Assembly: GCF_900312815.1 (NCBI RefSeq)
Contig: NZ_OMPE01000005.1
Span: 186,001 to 250,000, forward strand
Direction: 5' to 3'
DNA length: 64,000 nt
Source of the DNA: Aquimarina sp. AU474
GTDB lineage: Bacteria; Bacteroidota; Bacteroidia; Flavobacteriales; Flavobacteriaceae
In this document: positions 16,681 to 26,055 of the stretch, piece after piece
How the letters are laid out: the number at the start of each line of letters is the position of its first letter
Position numbering within the stretch: the stretch's first letter is position 1
Notes under the pieces: generated by a model
What the model saw: only the letters and a program-made list of their open reading frames with translations
What the model was told of the DNA's origin: nothing
Databases searched by the model: none
Translations under genes and position numbers: made by a program

Positions 16681-17529
16681 GTTTACATCTGGTATTATTA
16701 AAAAAGGTACTGATGAACGAAATCCCAATTTTTTGATAACCGGTTCATGAGCTATGGTTTCGATGAGACTATGTCGATAATTGATCATAGCCAATAAATC
16801 AATGTCTAATTGATCTATAAAATCATTAATAAGAAATGCTTTTTGATTCAATTTTGATATCCAATGAATACTATAAGTAAAATCTTCTAAATACTTTTTA
16901 AGTGTATGGTAATTATACTCCTGTATCTCATCTAATTTTTCTTCTTCATGAATATGAAAAACCCTTATGTTAGCATCAAATAAAGAAGCTATGTACATTA
17001 ATGGTTTCAAATCTTCTGGAATATAAAACCTATTGAAATCTGTCGGAAAAGCTATCTCCGTTGGTGTTTTAAAATCAAACTCATTAGGTATGAGTAATAC
17101 TGGACAATTTTTAACTTTTTGAATGACTTTAACGGCATTACTACCCATAAAAAGAGCAGAAGCCCCTGTAGCTCCTTTAGTTCCCATAACCACTAGATCA
17201 ATATTCTTACTATCTATAGTTTTTAGAATAGTCTGGGTTAGACCTTTCGAAACAGAAATAGTTTCGAAAGTATGTGCAAGATCATCTGTATCTCTCACAA
17301 TCGAATGAAAAACTTTGTCTAGCCCTTCTTGAGACTCTACACTCAATTTTTGATATAAAAGATCTCCTTTTTTTGTGTCTATCCTGCCTGTTAACACAGG
17401 TGTATGTACTTCAAATGTATTTAATATATAGAATTGACATACTTGATTTTGAAACAATCTAGTAGCATAACAAAGAGCACTATAAGCATTATTCGAAAAA
17501 TCCGTAGGAACAAGTATTCTTTTCATCAT
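16678..17529 (-). CDS. Universal stress protein, two-domain
   Basis: This is a 283-residue tandem UspA protein. The N-terminal domain starts RILVPTDFSNNAY and keeps GTKGATG...MGSNA for ATP binding. The C-terminal domain starts EIAFPTDF, contains MINYRHSLIETIA in place of the nucleotide loop, and ends VPFLIIPDVN. It is one of six adjacent paralogues (counting the gene at 15759) that all point the same way, evidently from repeated duplication. It has its own CRP/FNR-type site 55 bases upstream, with one mismatch. Confidence 0.88.
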   Translation of the reverse strand: MMKRILVPTDFSNNAYSALCYATRLFQNQVCQFYILNTFEVHTPVLTGRIDTKKGDLLYQKLSVESQEGLDKVFHSIVRDTDDLAHTFETISVSKGLTQTILKTIDSKNIDLVVMGTKGATGASALFMGSNAVKVIQKVKNCPVLLIPNEFDFKTPTEIAFPTDFNRFYIPEDLKPLMYIASLFDANIRVFHIHEEEKLDEIQEYNYHTLKKYLEDFTYSIHWISKLNQKAFLINDFIDQLDIDLLAMINYRHSLIETIAHEPVIKKLGFRSSVPFLIIPDVN

Positions 17530-17552
17530 GGTTTGTTTTATAAATTACATCA

Positions 17553-17595
17553 TAAAACTATTTCCATTTTTTATGGAATACTATGACAATTCTCA
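17553..17595 (-). promoter_or_regulatory. CRP/FNR-type site (one mismatch) plus -7 box for usp (17529)
   Basis: On the minus strand TGAGAATTGTCA (17584-17595) departs from TGAY-N4-RTCA at one base. TAGTTTTA (17553-17560) follows after exactly 23 bases. The site overlaps the stop of the upstream usp gene. Confidence 0.6.
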
Positions 17596-18441
17596 GTAAT
17601 CAGCCGGAATGACTAAGAAAGGAATTTTGGTATGAAATGTTATCTTTTTTATAACTGCTTCTCTTGTTAGTCGTTCAATAAAACTATGCTCGTAGTTTAT
17701 CATAATCAACATATTGATTTCTAACTCTTCTATATACACTTGAATACTTTTTTTTATTGAAGTGAATTCGGGTATTACGTGAAAATCATTTTTAATATGT
17801 CTAAAAAATTCTTCTAATCTTTTAGAATTATAATTTTGAGTCAAACTTAGTTTTGGTTGATCGTGAACATGTATCATTCGTATAGCGGCATTATTGATTT
17901 TTGCCAAATCAATAATTGGTTTAATTTCTGATCTATAGTAGATACGTTCGAAATCTGTGGCGAATGCGATATTGGTGATTCTTTCAAAATAAGCATCTTC
18001 AGGCACAATAAGAACTGGTGTATTAAATTTACTTTGTAATACTCTTATCGCATTACTACCTATAAATACCTCTTTGGCACCAGTCATACCCTTGGTACTC
18101 ATTAAAATTAAATCAAAAGAATCCGCTACTGTCATTTGCATCAAAACCTCTGTTAAAGATCCCAGTTTCGAAATTGTTTTAAAAACATGATGTGATGCTG
18201 GGTTAGAATTATTAATATCTTCTAAAGTCATTTCTAACCCTTCTTCTGATCCTAATTTTATCGAATCATAAAAATACCCAACGCGCTGTGAACTTACAGT
18301 AGTTAATAATTGAGTACTATTAAGCTCATACGTATTAAGGATGGTAAACAAACATGGAACGTTTTTATATAATTCTATGGCATAGATCAGTGCGTTCCAA
18401 GCTTTATCAGAAAAATCTGTTGTCACCAATATTCGTTTCAT
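17593..18441 (-). CDS. Universal stress protein, two-domain
   Basis: This is a 282-residue tandem UspA protein. RILVTTDFSDKAW opens the first domain, and STKGMTG...IGSNA is its nucleotide motif, with Ser in place of the first Gly of the usual GTKG. The second domain starts IAFATDF, carries MINYEHSFIERLT and ends PFLVIPADY. Only 17 bases separate it from the usp gene upstream, so it is the third gene of an operon of three usp genes beginning at 20176. The altered first Gly makes ATP binding less certain than in the paralogues. Confidence 0.87.
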   Translation of the reverse strand: MKRILVTTDFSDKAWNALIYAIELYKNVPCLFTILNTYELNSTQLLTTVSSQRVGYFYDSIKLGSEEGLEMTLEDINNSNPASHHVFKTISKLGSLTEVLMQMTVADSFDLILMSTKGMTGAKEVFIGSNAIRVLQSKFNTPVLIVPEDAYFERITNIAFATDFERIYYRSEIKPIIDLAKINNAAIRMIHVHDQPKLSLTQNYNSKRLEEFFRHIKNDFHVIPEFTSIKKSIQVYIEELEINMLIMINYEHSFIERLTREAVIKKITFHTKIPFLVIPADY

Positions 18442-18458
18442 CTGTTTATTATTTATAA

Positions 18459-19313
18459 TTATCTCTGTATTCTCTTTTCAGAAGGAATGACTAAAAAGGG
18501 AATATTAGTACGATAGGCAATCTGATTAACTACCGGTTTAAATAAGAGGTTTTCAAAAAATGAATGTCGATTATGTACCATCACTAATAAATTAACGATG
18601 TGCATTTCCTGAAAATCTTCAATCGCCTGAAGTACATCCATACAATCTACTACATGAAAAACATGAGCGTTTTCTTGAAAATAATTATCCAAAAAAACCT
18701 TTGTTTCTTCTTTATCTTGGTTTAATGCAACTCCATAATATGCATTAAGAATATTAAGTCTAGAATCATGACTATTACAAATATCTTTAAGTAAAGGCAA
18801 AAATTTATTTGTTGTACTAAGCTGATAATCTGTTGGAAATAAAATTTCTTTTGGTTTTTCGTATTCAAAATTAGAAGGAACCGCTATTACTGGACACTTA
18901 ACTTTTTTAAGGGTATACATAGTGTTCGTACCTATAAAGATTTCCTTTGCTCCTGTAGCTCCCTTGGTGCCCATGACAATAAGGTCTATATCATACTTTT
19001 GTACAGTAGCATTGATCTGATCAATAAGTAAATTAAATATAGAAATCTTCTTGAAACGATGTTTGGGATTATTAAACTCCTCTTTTATCTTTTCTTCTAT
19101 ACGATCCATTTCCTTTTTTGAATTCATCATCGCGATGTCTTCTAGGCCATATGGTATTGGATTTTCTACAAAATATCCTACATGATAAGATGCAGGAGTA
19201 AAGGTGTTGAGTATATAAAAAGTACATTCTTCATTTTCAAAAAAATGTAGCGCATAACAAATTGCATTAAATGCATTATCAGAAAAATCGGTTGGCAACA
19301 GGATACGTTTCAT
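18459..19313 (-). CDS. Universal stress protein, two-domain
   Basis: This is a 284-residue tandem UspA protein. The first domain begins RILLPTDFSDNAF and has GTKGATG...IGTNT, where Thr replaces the Ser of the motif, an accepted variant. The second domain begins EILFPTDY, includes MVHNRHSFFENLLF and ends PFLVIPSEKR. It is the middle gene of the three-gene usp operon, 17 bases from each neighbour, and is presumably driven by the CRP/FNR-type promoter at 20201-20243. Confidence 0.88.
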   Translation of the reverse strand: MKRILLPTDFSDNAFNAICYALHFFENEECTFYILNTFTPASYHVGYFVENPIPYGLEDIAMMNSKKEMDRIEEKIKEEFNNPKHRFKKISIFNLLIDQINATVQKYDIDLIVMGTKGATGAKEIFIGTNTMYTLKKVKCPVIAVPSNFEYEKPKEILFPTDYQLSTTNKFLPLLKDICNSHDSRLNILNAYYGVALNQDKEETKVFLDNYFQENAHVFHVVDCMDVLQAIEDFQEMHIVNLLVMVHNRHSFFENLLFKPVVNQIAYRTNIPFLVIPSEKRIQR

Positions 19314-19330
19314 TTTACTTTTTTATTAAT

Positions 19331-20176
19331 TTATCGCTGTAGATTTTGTATCGTTAAAAAAGGTATTTTGATATATAAGCCTATCCTATCTATTGTAGAT
19401 TGATATAAGATATTCTCTAGATATGTATGCCTAGAATTTATCATTACTAAAAGATCTATTCTATTCTTTACCAAAAAACTATTAATGGCAGTGGTAATAT
19501 TATCTGCCTCTTTAACATGAAACGATAATTCTATATCCGGCAAACAATCTTTTAAAAATGCTTTATTGTCTTCTTGGCGTATTGAAAGTTTTTTGAAAGT
19601 TGTGATATACAAAAAATTAATAGTAGATCTAAAACTTTTACTCATTGTACGTATTAGTTTTAACTCTCTCCTTTTGTACGGTAACATATAATCCGTAGGA
19701 AAAAGAATATTCTTTGGCGAACTATAAAAACACCCTTCAGGAATTGCTAATACAGGACATTTCACATATTTAAGCACCTGTAAAGTATTACTTCCAAAGG
19801 TAAGTTTACGATCATCAGTTTTTCCTTTTGTTCCCATAACTACAATATCAATATTCTCTTCATCTACAAAATCATTTGCCTTATCTATCAGAGTCCCAAA
19901 TACCGATATCATCTTATACGTATGTCTTGGGTTTGGGGAAATTGCTTTTACATTTTCAAAAATCTTTTGTAATCCTTCATTTGATTTTTCTTGCATTATT
20001 TTTTTTACCTCATCAAAAAGTTCTCGTGTAAGAGATGTGCTCTGGTCATAGACCTCATCGGCAAAAGCATGTATAATAAAGAACTCGCTCTCTTCATATT
20101 TAAAAAGTTCTAAGGCATATCGAATTGCATTCATCGCATTCTCTGAAAAGTCCGTAGGTATTAATATTTTTCTCAT
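19331..20176 (-). CDS. Universal stress protein, two-domain (first of operon)
   Basis: This is a 281-residue tandem UspA protein. I place the start at ATG 20176 (MRKILIPTDFS), because the frame upstream of it would run through the promoter and lacks similarity to the paralogues. The first domain has GTKGKTD...FGSNT. The second starts ILFPTDY, contains MINSRHTYLENILY and ends PFLTIQNLQR. It leads the three-gene usp operon and is divergent from ccoI, sharing a single regulatory site with it. Confidence 0.88.
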   Translation of the reverse strand: MRKILIPTDFSENAMNAIRYALELFKYEESEFFIIHAFADEVYDQSTSLTRELFDEVKKIMQEKSNEGLQKIFENVKAISPNPRHTYKMISVFGTLIDKANDFVDEENIDIVVMGTKGKTDDRKLTFGSNTLQVLKYVKCPVLAIPEGCFYSSPKNILFPTDYMLPYKRRELKLIRTMSKSFRSTINFLYITTFKKLSIRQEDNKAFLKDCLPDIELSFHVKEADNITTAINSFLVKNRIDLLVMINSRHTYLENILYQSTIDRIGLYIKIPFLTIQNLQR

Positions 20177-20200
20177 AACATAGAAGTTGTGATATACTCT

Positions 20201-20274
20201 CAAAACTAATTTATCAAAGTAACCCAAACTATGATTTTTATCATATGATATCATATCGGTCTTTATCATTTTTG
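20201..20274. promoter_or_regulatory. CRP/FNR-type site serving divergent usp operon and ccoI
   Basis: The palindrome TGATTTTTATCA (20232-20243) sits between divergent genes. On the minus strand TAGTTTTG (20201-20208) lies 23 bases away. On the plus strand CATTTTTG (20267-20274) also lies exactly 23 bases away, with one mismatch in the -7 box. One bound regulator could activate both operons. Confidence 0.75.
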
Positions 20275-20291
20275 CAACAAACAATATCTAT

Positions 20292-22679
20292 ATGATAATA
20301 GAGTCAACATGTTATCATTGCGGTAGCAATTGTGATAAATTTGTTGTCGCTTTTGATCAAAAAGAATTCTGCTGCAATGGGTGTAAAACTGTATATGAAA
20401 TTTTTTCAAGTCATGATCTATCCTGTTATTATGACTTACAATCTACTCCTGGTTCCATCCCTAAAGAAATCGAAGGAAAATTTGATTACCTCGATAATAA
20501 AGCTATTGCTCAAAAATTAATTGAGTTTAGTAATAATGATATTCAAATTATCACACTGTACATACCTCATATACATTGTAGTTCTTGCATCTGGATATTA
20601 GAAAACCTAAACAAACTCCAATCCAACATAGTAGTATCTCAAGTTGATTTCCCGAAAAAAAATGTTCGTATTACATTTAATTCTGCTCATGTTTCACTTA
20701 AAGAAATTGCCAATTTATTAACAAGAATAGGTTATGAACCTTATATAAGTTTGGATGATTTTTCTGAAGGTAAAAAGAAGATGGATAGAAGCCTTATCTA
20801 CAAACTTGGTATTGCGAGTTTCGCATTTGGCAATATTATGTTTTTATCTTTTCCCGAATACTTCGAAATATCTGAGTATTGGTTAGAAAAATATAAATAC
20901 TTATTCCGATGGTTAATGTTTGTATTTTCATTACCCGTAGTCCTTTATGCAGCAAAAGATTACTTTATCTCTGCATATAAAGGGTTACGATCAAGAATAT
21001 TAAATATTGATGTGCCTATAGTTTTAGGAATTTTAGTTTTATTTTTTCGAAGCACCTTGGAAATCATATTTAATTGGGGAACTGGTTTTTTTGATAGTCT
21101 TACTGGATTAATATTCTTCTTATTACTCGGAAAATTCTTTCAACAAAAAACCTATTCTTTTTTGTCATTTGAAAGAGATTACAAATCTTATTTCCCTATA
21201 GCTGTAACCCGAATAGCATTTCACAAAAACAAAAAAACAGAAGAAAACATCCAGGTATATGATATTAAAAAAGGAGATCGACTTCTTATTAGACATGAAG
21301 AACTAATACCTGTTGATGCCATACTCATTAATGGTAATGCTCAGGTTGATTATAGCTTTGTGACCGGTGAAAGTGAGTCTGTTTCCAAAAAATCTGGGGA
21401 TCAAATTTTTGCTGGCGGGAAACAGCTATATGGTGCTATAGAAATCGAAGCTACAAAATCAGTCAAGCAAAGTTATCTCACTCAGTTATGGAGTAATGAT
21501 ATTTTTAACAACAATAGATCATTAGTCTTTAATAATCTTACAGATAGTATAAGTAAATATTTTACAATTGTGATCTTATGCATAGCCATATTTTCAACTA
21601 CTTTTTGGTTATTTATAGATTCATCAAAAGCTATACACGTATTTACAGCTGTACTTATTATCGCTTGTCCTTGCGCTCTAGCACTCACAAGGCCGTTTGC
21701 GCTAGGAAATATGCTTCGAATTTTTGGAAGAAATAAATTTTACTTAAAAAACATTGATGTTATTGAACGATTAGCCAATATTGATACCGTGATTTTTGAT
21801 AAGACAGGAACCATAACAATTAATAAAAAAAGTGATATTGACTATTGTGGACTACAATTAACAGTTGATGAAAAACTACTATTAAAAAATACACTTCGTT
21901 CCTCAAATCATCCACTAAGCAGAGCTTTATATAATATGCTTGCAGAACAAGAAATAATTACGCTTGATGAATATCAAGAACACTTAGGAAAAGGAATTGA
22001 AGCGAGGCTTAAAGATCATTCTATTAAAGTAGGGTCAGCAAATTTTATAGGCTCCAGCAGTATTAAAAAAGAGCAAAACACAACGGTACACATTAGTACA
22101 AATAATACCTATAAAGGGTATTTTACTTTTCACAATCGATATCGTAAAGGTGTTAAAAAATTATTCGATACGCTTGACAAAACGTATGATCTTTCTATAC
22201 TTTCGGGAGATAATACTGGCGAAAAAAAATATTTAAAACAATTACTCCCAAAACATACCTCTCTGTTTTTTGATCAAAAGCCAGAAAATAAATTAAGGCA
22301 TATTAAATACCTACAAGAAAACCACAAAAATGTACTTATGATCGGTGATGGCCTAAACGATGCAGGGGCTTTGGCACAAAGTGATGTGGGAATTGCTATT
22401 TCCGAAAATGTTAACGTGTTCTCACCCGCTTGTGATGGAATTTTAGATGCTACTAAATTTGAGTGGCTTCATAAATATTTAAACGCATCAAAAAGTACCA
22501 TGAAAATTATTAGATCGAGTTTTATTCTCTCTTTTTTATACAACCTAATTGGACTTTATTTTGCGGTTACAGGTCAACTTTCACCAGTTATTGCTGCAAT
22601 TTTAATGCCCTTAAGTTCAATTTCTATAGTTATATATGTAACATTATTAACGAATTGGGAAGGAAGAAAACTAGCTTAA
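20292..22679 (+). CDS. ccoI: Copper-transporting P1B-type ATPase for cbb3 assembly (CcoI/FixI)
   Basis: This integral membrane pump moves copper needed for the CuB centre of cbb3 oxidase. The 795 residues contain an N-terminal Cys cluster (C7, C10, C14, C27, C28, C31) and an HMA-like domain with CSSC (C96, C99). They also show the transmembrane CPC motif (IIACPCALAL), phosphorylation DKTGT, and the hinge GDGLNDAGAL. The Cys-rich N-terminus before the HMA domain is typical of CcoI rather than CopA. It is divergent from the usp operon, three genes ahead of ccoS and ccoN, and shares a CRP/FNR-type site. Confidence 0.92.
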   Translation: MIIESTCYHCGSNCDKFVVAFDQKEFCCNGCKTVYEIFSSHDLSCYYDLQSTPGSIPKEIEGKFDYLDNKAIAQKLIEFSNNDIQIITLYIPHIHCSSCIWILENLNKLQSNIVVSQVDFPKKNVRITFNSAHVSLKEIANLLTRIGYEPYISLDDFSEGKKKMDRSLIYKLGIASFAFGNIMFLSFPEYFEISEYWLEKYKYLFRWLMFVFSLPVVLYAAKDYFISAYKGLRSRILNIDVPIVLGILVLFFRSTLEIIFNWGTGFFDSLTGLIFFLLLGKFFQQKTYSFLSFERDYKSYFPIAVTRIAFHKNKKTEENIQVYDIKKGDRLLIRHEELIPVDAILINGNAQVDYSFVTGESESVSKKSGDQIFAGGKQLYGAIEIEATKSVKQSYLTQLWSNDIFNNNRSLVFNNLTDSISKYFTIVILCIAIFSTTFWLFIDSSKAIHVFTAVLIIACPCALALTRPFALGNMLRIFGRNKFYLKNIDVIERLANIDTVIFDKTGTITINKKSDIDYCGLQLTVDEKLLLKNTLRSSNHPLSRALYNMLAEQEIITLDEYQEHLGKGIEARLKDHSIKVGSANFIGSSSIKKEQNTTVHISTNNTYKGYFTFHNRYRKGVKKLFDTLDKTYDLSILSGDNTGEKKYLKQLLPKHTSLFFDQKPENKLRHIKYLQENHKNVLMIGDGLNDAGALAQSDVGIAISENVNVFSPACDGILDATKFEWLHKYLNASKSTMKIIRSSFILSFLYNLIGLYFAVTGQLSPVIAAILMPLSSISIVIYVTLLTNWEGRKLA

Positions 22680-22688
22680 ATAGAGTTT

Positions 22689-23303
22689 ATGATAACCATG
22701 AATGACAATAATAATCCTATTGAACACTTTCAAAAATGGTTTTATGAGATTGATAAAAATCATCCAGAGGAAGAGACTAATGCCATGTTACTTTCTACCA
22801 TTGGCTTAGATGGTTTTCCGAAAAGTAGAATAGTTTTACTCAAACGCTTTACTTGGGAAGGTTTTATATTTTTCACTAACTACAATAGCGAAAAAGGTAA
22901 AGCAATTGAAAATAATAATAATGTTTGCATCAATTTTAATTGGAATATATCCGGGCGAGAAGTACTCATTTTAGGAAAAGTAAAAAAAATCGCTAAGAAC
23001 TTATCTGAAGGTTATTTTGATTCTCGACCAGAAGCAAGTAAGCTAAGCGCTTGGGTTTCTCATCAAAGTGACATAATTTCTTCTCGTACAATACTAGAAA
23101 ATCGATTAAAAAAGTATGAAATCAAATTTAAAAACAAAGCAATTCCTAAACCCAAATATTGGGGTGGTTATATCATCAAACCATCTCAAATAGAATTTAT
23201 TGAAACTCATGAACTGCAAGGTTATAAAACGGTGATCAACTATAAGCTCCAATCTGATTATAATTGGTCTAAGAAGATTTCTTATACCCGCATTAATAAT
23301 TAA
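22689..23303 (+). CDS. Pyridoxamine-phosphate oxidase-like flavoprotein, substrate motif missing
   Basis: This 204-residue protein of the PdxH family would oxidise pyridoxine or pyridoxamine 5'-phosphate using FMN. The FMN-binding half is well kept (SRIVLLKRF, FFTNYNSEKGKAI). The Tyr, Arg and Ser of the phosphate site are also kept (GYFDSRPEAS). The C-terminal RLHDR-type motif, which holds the catalytic Arg and His in E. coli PdxH, is absent; the region reads ETHELQGYK. It may thus be a PdxH-like protein with a different substrate. It begins 9 bases after ccoI and is probably co-transcribed. Its end overlaps the convergent DUF2892 gene by four bases. Confidence 0.78.
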   Translation: MITMNDNNNPIEHFQKWFYEIDKNHPEEETNAMLLSTIGLDGFPKSRIVLLKRFTWEGFIFFTNYNSEKGKAIENNNNVCINFNWNISGREVLILGKVKKIAKNLSEGYFDSRPEASKLSAWVSHQSDIISSRTILENRLKKYEIKFKNKAIPKPKYWGGYIIKPSQIEFIETHELQGYKTVINYKLQSDYNWSKKISYTRINN

Positions 23304-23524
23304 CGATCTTCTGTAAATCCATGATTAGTTTGGCATGTTCTTAACCCAAATAACCGATACAAAGGACACCAACCCATAAACCCAGTAATTACCAATACAC
23401 CAGAGAGTGATAACAAAACGATTCCTAAAGTATTCGATATATAATTGTTGTAAAACAAATATGCCAAAACAACCCCAATTAAGATTCTTATAATACTATC
23501 TAATTTGCCTAAGTTCTTTTTCAT
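23300..23524 (-). CDS. DUF2892 family inner-membrane protein
   Basis: This 74-residue membrane protein has two helices (about 11-27 and 31-50) and the DUF2892 pattern GWCPLYRLFGLRTC near the C-terminus. DUF2892 is found alone or fused to rhodanese domains (YgaP). Its function is unknown. A CRP/FNR-type site lies 68 bases upstream, shared with the cbb3 operon. Its own candidate -7 box (GAGCTTTG) is weak. Confidence 0.82.
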   Translation of the reverse strand: MKKNLGKLDSIIRILIGVVLAYLFYNNYISNTLGIVLLSLSGVLVITGFMGWCPLYRLFGLRTCQTNHGFTEDR

Positions 23525-23560
23525 ATTGAAATAGATTAAGAGTTAATAATCAACTTATTA

Positions 23561-23634
23561 CAAAGCTCTTAAACAAATAGAAAATAAAACCTGACAAATG
23601 TCATTTTTTAAGAAAACATGCCCTACTACTTTTG
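23561..23634. promoter_or_regulatory. CRP/FNR-type site for the cbb3 oxidase operon
   Basis: TGACAAATGTCA (23592-23603) has both half-sites intact. TACTTTTG (23627-23634) follows 23 bases later and drives ccoS onward. On the minus strand GAGCTTTG (23561-23568) stands at the same 23-base gap before the DUF2892 gene, as a poorer -7 box. Confidence 0.78.
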
Positions 23635-23653
23635 ACCTATAATCAAAATAAGT

Positions 23654-23848
23654 ATGGGTGTTATTTATATACTCTTAACGATAAGTATTATTGTAGCCAT
23701 TATTTTCTTTGTGGCTTTTATTGTTTCAGTTAAGAATGGTCAATACGACGATATCTATACTCCTTCTGTACGAATGCTTTTTGATGATGAAATAGTAAAA
23801 AAAACTAAAAAAGATCCTTCTACATCTGCAAAAACTAAACAATCTTAA
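23654..23848 (+). CDS. ccoS: cbb3 oxidase assembly protein CcoS
   Basis: This 64-residue protein has one N-terminal membrane helix (about 3-25) and a short cytoplasmic tail with YDDIYTPSVRMLFDDE, the conserved CcoS block. It is needed for cofactor insertion into cbb3 oxidase. It is the first gene of the oxidase operon, 51 bases after the regulatory palindrome and one base before ccoN. Confidence 0.9.
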   Translation: MGVIYILLTISIIVAIIFFVAFIVSVKNGQYDDIYTPSVRMLFDDEIVKKTKKDPSTSAKTKQS

Positions 23849-23849
23849 T

Positions 23850-26045
23850 ATGGAAATGGAACAATTCTATTACGATAATAAAATCGTAAAAAATTTCTTA
23901 TATGCCACTATGTTTTGGGGTATTATCGGAATGTCAGTTGGGTTATTATTGGCATTTTTATTTTTATTCCCTAACCTCACAGATGGAATTTCTTGGTTAA
24001 GTTTTGGTCGTTTAAGACCATTACATACCAACGCAGTAATTTTTGCTTTTGTAGGTAATGCCATTTTTGCCGGAGTATATTATTCTACGCAACGATTACT
24101 AAAAACCCGAATGTTTAGTGATTCATTAAGCAAAATAAATTTTTGGGGATGGCAATTAATCATAGTTGGTGCTGCCATATCACTGCCCTTAGGATATACT
24201 ACATCTAAAGAATATGCAGAATTAGAATGGCCATTTGATATAGCGATCGCAATAATTTGGGTAACCTTTGGGTGGAATCTTATAGGTACCATTCTTAAAC
24301 GTAGGCAGAGACATATGTATGTCGCGATCTGGTTTTATATAGCAACTGTGGTTACCGTGGCAGTACTTCATATTTTTAATAGTTTAGAACTTCCGGTAAG
24401 TGCTTTAAAAAGTTATTCAGTTTATGCTGGAGTACAAGATGCATTAGTACAATGGTGGTATGGCCATAATGCAGTAGCTTTTTTTCTTACCACACCCTTT
24501 CTTGGATTGATGTATTATTTTATTCCAAAAGCGGCCAACAGACCTGTTTATTCATATCGATTATCTATTGTGCATTTTTGGTCTCTTATATTTATCTATA
24601 TCTGGGCAGGGCCTCATCACCTTCTCTACTCTTCATTACCGGATTGGGCACAAAATCTTGGAGTAGCCTTTTCTATAATGTTGATCGCACCATCCTGGGG
24701 AGGCATGATTAATGGGTTATTAACACTACGAGGCGCTTGGGATAAAGTACGTACTGATCCTGTTTTAAAATTTATGGTAGTAGCCATTACAGGATATGGT
24801 ATGGCGACTTTTGAAGGTCCTATGCTTTCTCTAAAAAATGTGAATGCAATCGCTCACTTTAGCGATTGGGTAATTGCTCATGTTCATGTTGGCGCATTGG
24901 CCTGGAATGGTTTTATGACCTTCGGTATGGCATATTGGTTGGTTCCCAGATTATTTAAAACCAAACTATGGTCTATCGCACTCGCCAACGTACATTTTTG
25001 GATAGGTACTTTAGGTATAATTCTATACGCACTACCCATGTACGTAGCTGGATTTGTGCAAGCCTCTATGTGGAAACAATTTAATCCAGATGGTAGTTTA
25101 GTTTACGGAAATTTCTTAGAGACTGTAAATGAAATTATCCCTATGTACTGGATGAGAGCTATAGGAGGAAGCATGTTCATTATTGGGATGTTTATAATGC
25201 TCTACAATATCATTAAAACTATTAAATCTGGCAGTAAAGCAACCGATGAGTTAGCTGAAGCTGCTCCTTTGATTAAAGTATCAAAACATAAAACATCCAA
25301 AGAAGGGTATCATACCTGGTTAGAAAGAAGACCTGTTAAATTGACCATTTTTGCTACCATCGCTATTCTTATTGGAGGAGCAGTACAGATTGTACCCACA
25401 TTAATGGTAGAATCTAATATCCCAACAATTACCAGTGTAAAACCATATACACCTCTAGAATTAGAAGGAAGAGATTTATATATCAGAGAAAGTTGTGTCT
25501 CTTGTCATTCTCAAATGATTCGTCCATTTCGTAGTGAAGTAGAAAGATATGGTGAATATTCAAAAGCAGGAGAATATGTTTATGATCATCCTTTTTTATG
25601 GGGTAGTAAACGAACAGGACCAGATTTAATGAGGATAGGCGGTAAATATTCAGACAACTGGCACCTTAATCATTTCTACGATCCGCAAACTACTTCGTCT
25701 GGATCCATTATGCCAAGTTATAAATGGTTAATCAAAAATAAATTAGACCGATCCAATACTGAAACTAAGATGAAAGCGATGGTTACACTTGGAGTACCCT
25801 ATACCACTGAAGAAATTGCAAGAGCACAACAGTGGATGGATGAACAGGCTACCCAGATTGAGAAAAACCTGTACAGTGATCCTGATTTTGCCAAGACGTA
25901 TGAAGCAGATAAAAAATATGCCCAAGAAAACAAAGAAGATTTTATAGAAATGCGTAATCGTGAAGTCATAGCCCTCATAGCATACATTCAACGATTAGGA
26001 ACAGATATAAAGGTTAAAACTAAAGAAGATTTAGGGCAAAATTAA
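23850..26045 (+). CDS. ccoNO: cbb3 cytochrome oxidase, fused CcoN-CcoO subunits
   Basis: This is the catalytic core of the high-affinity terminal oxidase, reducing O2 to water in the inner membrane. Residues about 1-470 are CcoN: about twelve helices with heme and CuB ligands in RPLHTNAVIF, WWYGHNAVAF, AGPHHLLY and HVHVGALAW. Residues about 500-731 are CcoO: a membrane helix, then one c-type heme motif CVSCH at residue 549 and the Met-bearing GSIMPSYKWL. Fusion of the two subunits is common in Bacteroidota. An alternative ATG lies two codons downstream of 23850. Confidence 0.95.
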   Translation: MEMEQFYYDNKIVKNFLYATMFWGIIGMSVGLLLAFLFLFPNLTDGISWLSFGRLRPLHTNAVIFAFVGNAIFAGVYYSTQRLLKTRMFSDSLSKINFWGWQLIIVGAAISLPLGYTTSKEYAELEWPFDIAIAIIWVTFGWNLIGTILKRRQRHMYVAIWFYIATVVTVAVLHIFNSLELPVSALKSYSVYAGVQDALVQWWYGHNAVAFFLTTPFLGLMYYFIPKAANRPVYSYRLSIVHFWSLIFIYIWAGPHHLLYSSLPDWAQNLGVAFSIMLIAPSWGGMINGLLTLRGAWDKVRTDPVLKFMVVAITGYGMATFEGPMLSLKNVNAIAHFSDWVIAHVHVGALAWNGFMTFGMAYWLVPRLFKTKLWSIALANVHFWIGTLGIILYALPMYVAGFVQASMWKQFNPDGSLVYGNFLETVNEIIPMYWMRAIGGSMFIIGMFIMLYNIIKTIKSGSKATDELAEAAPLIKVSKHKTSKEGYHTWLERRPVKLTIFATIAILIGGAVQIVPTLMVESNIPTITSVKPYTPLELEGRDLYIRESCVSCHSQMIRPFRSEVERYGEYSKAGEYVYDHPFLWGSKRTGPDLMRIGGKYSDNWHLNHFYDPQTTSSGSIMPSYKWLIKNKLDRSNTETKMKAMVTLGVPYTTEEIARAQQWMDEQATQIEKNLYSDPDFAKTYEADKKYAQENKEDFIEMRNREVIALIAYIQRLGTDIKVKTKEDLGQN

Positions 26046-26055
26046 AAATAAAACT

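Noticed and set aside
15759-20176. The usp cluster as a recombination-prone repeat array
   Set aside because: The paralogues are similar at protein level but strongly diverged in DNA; no long identical stretches were seen.
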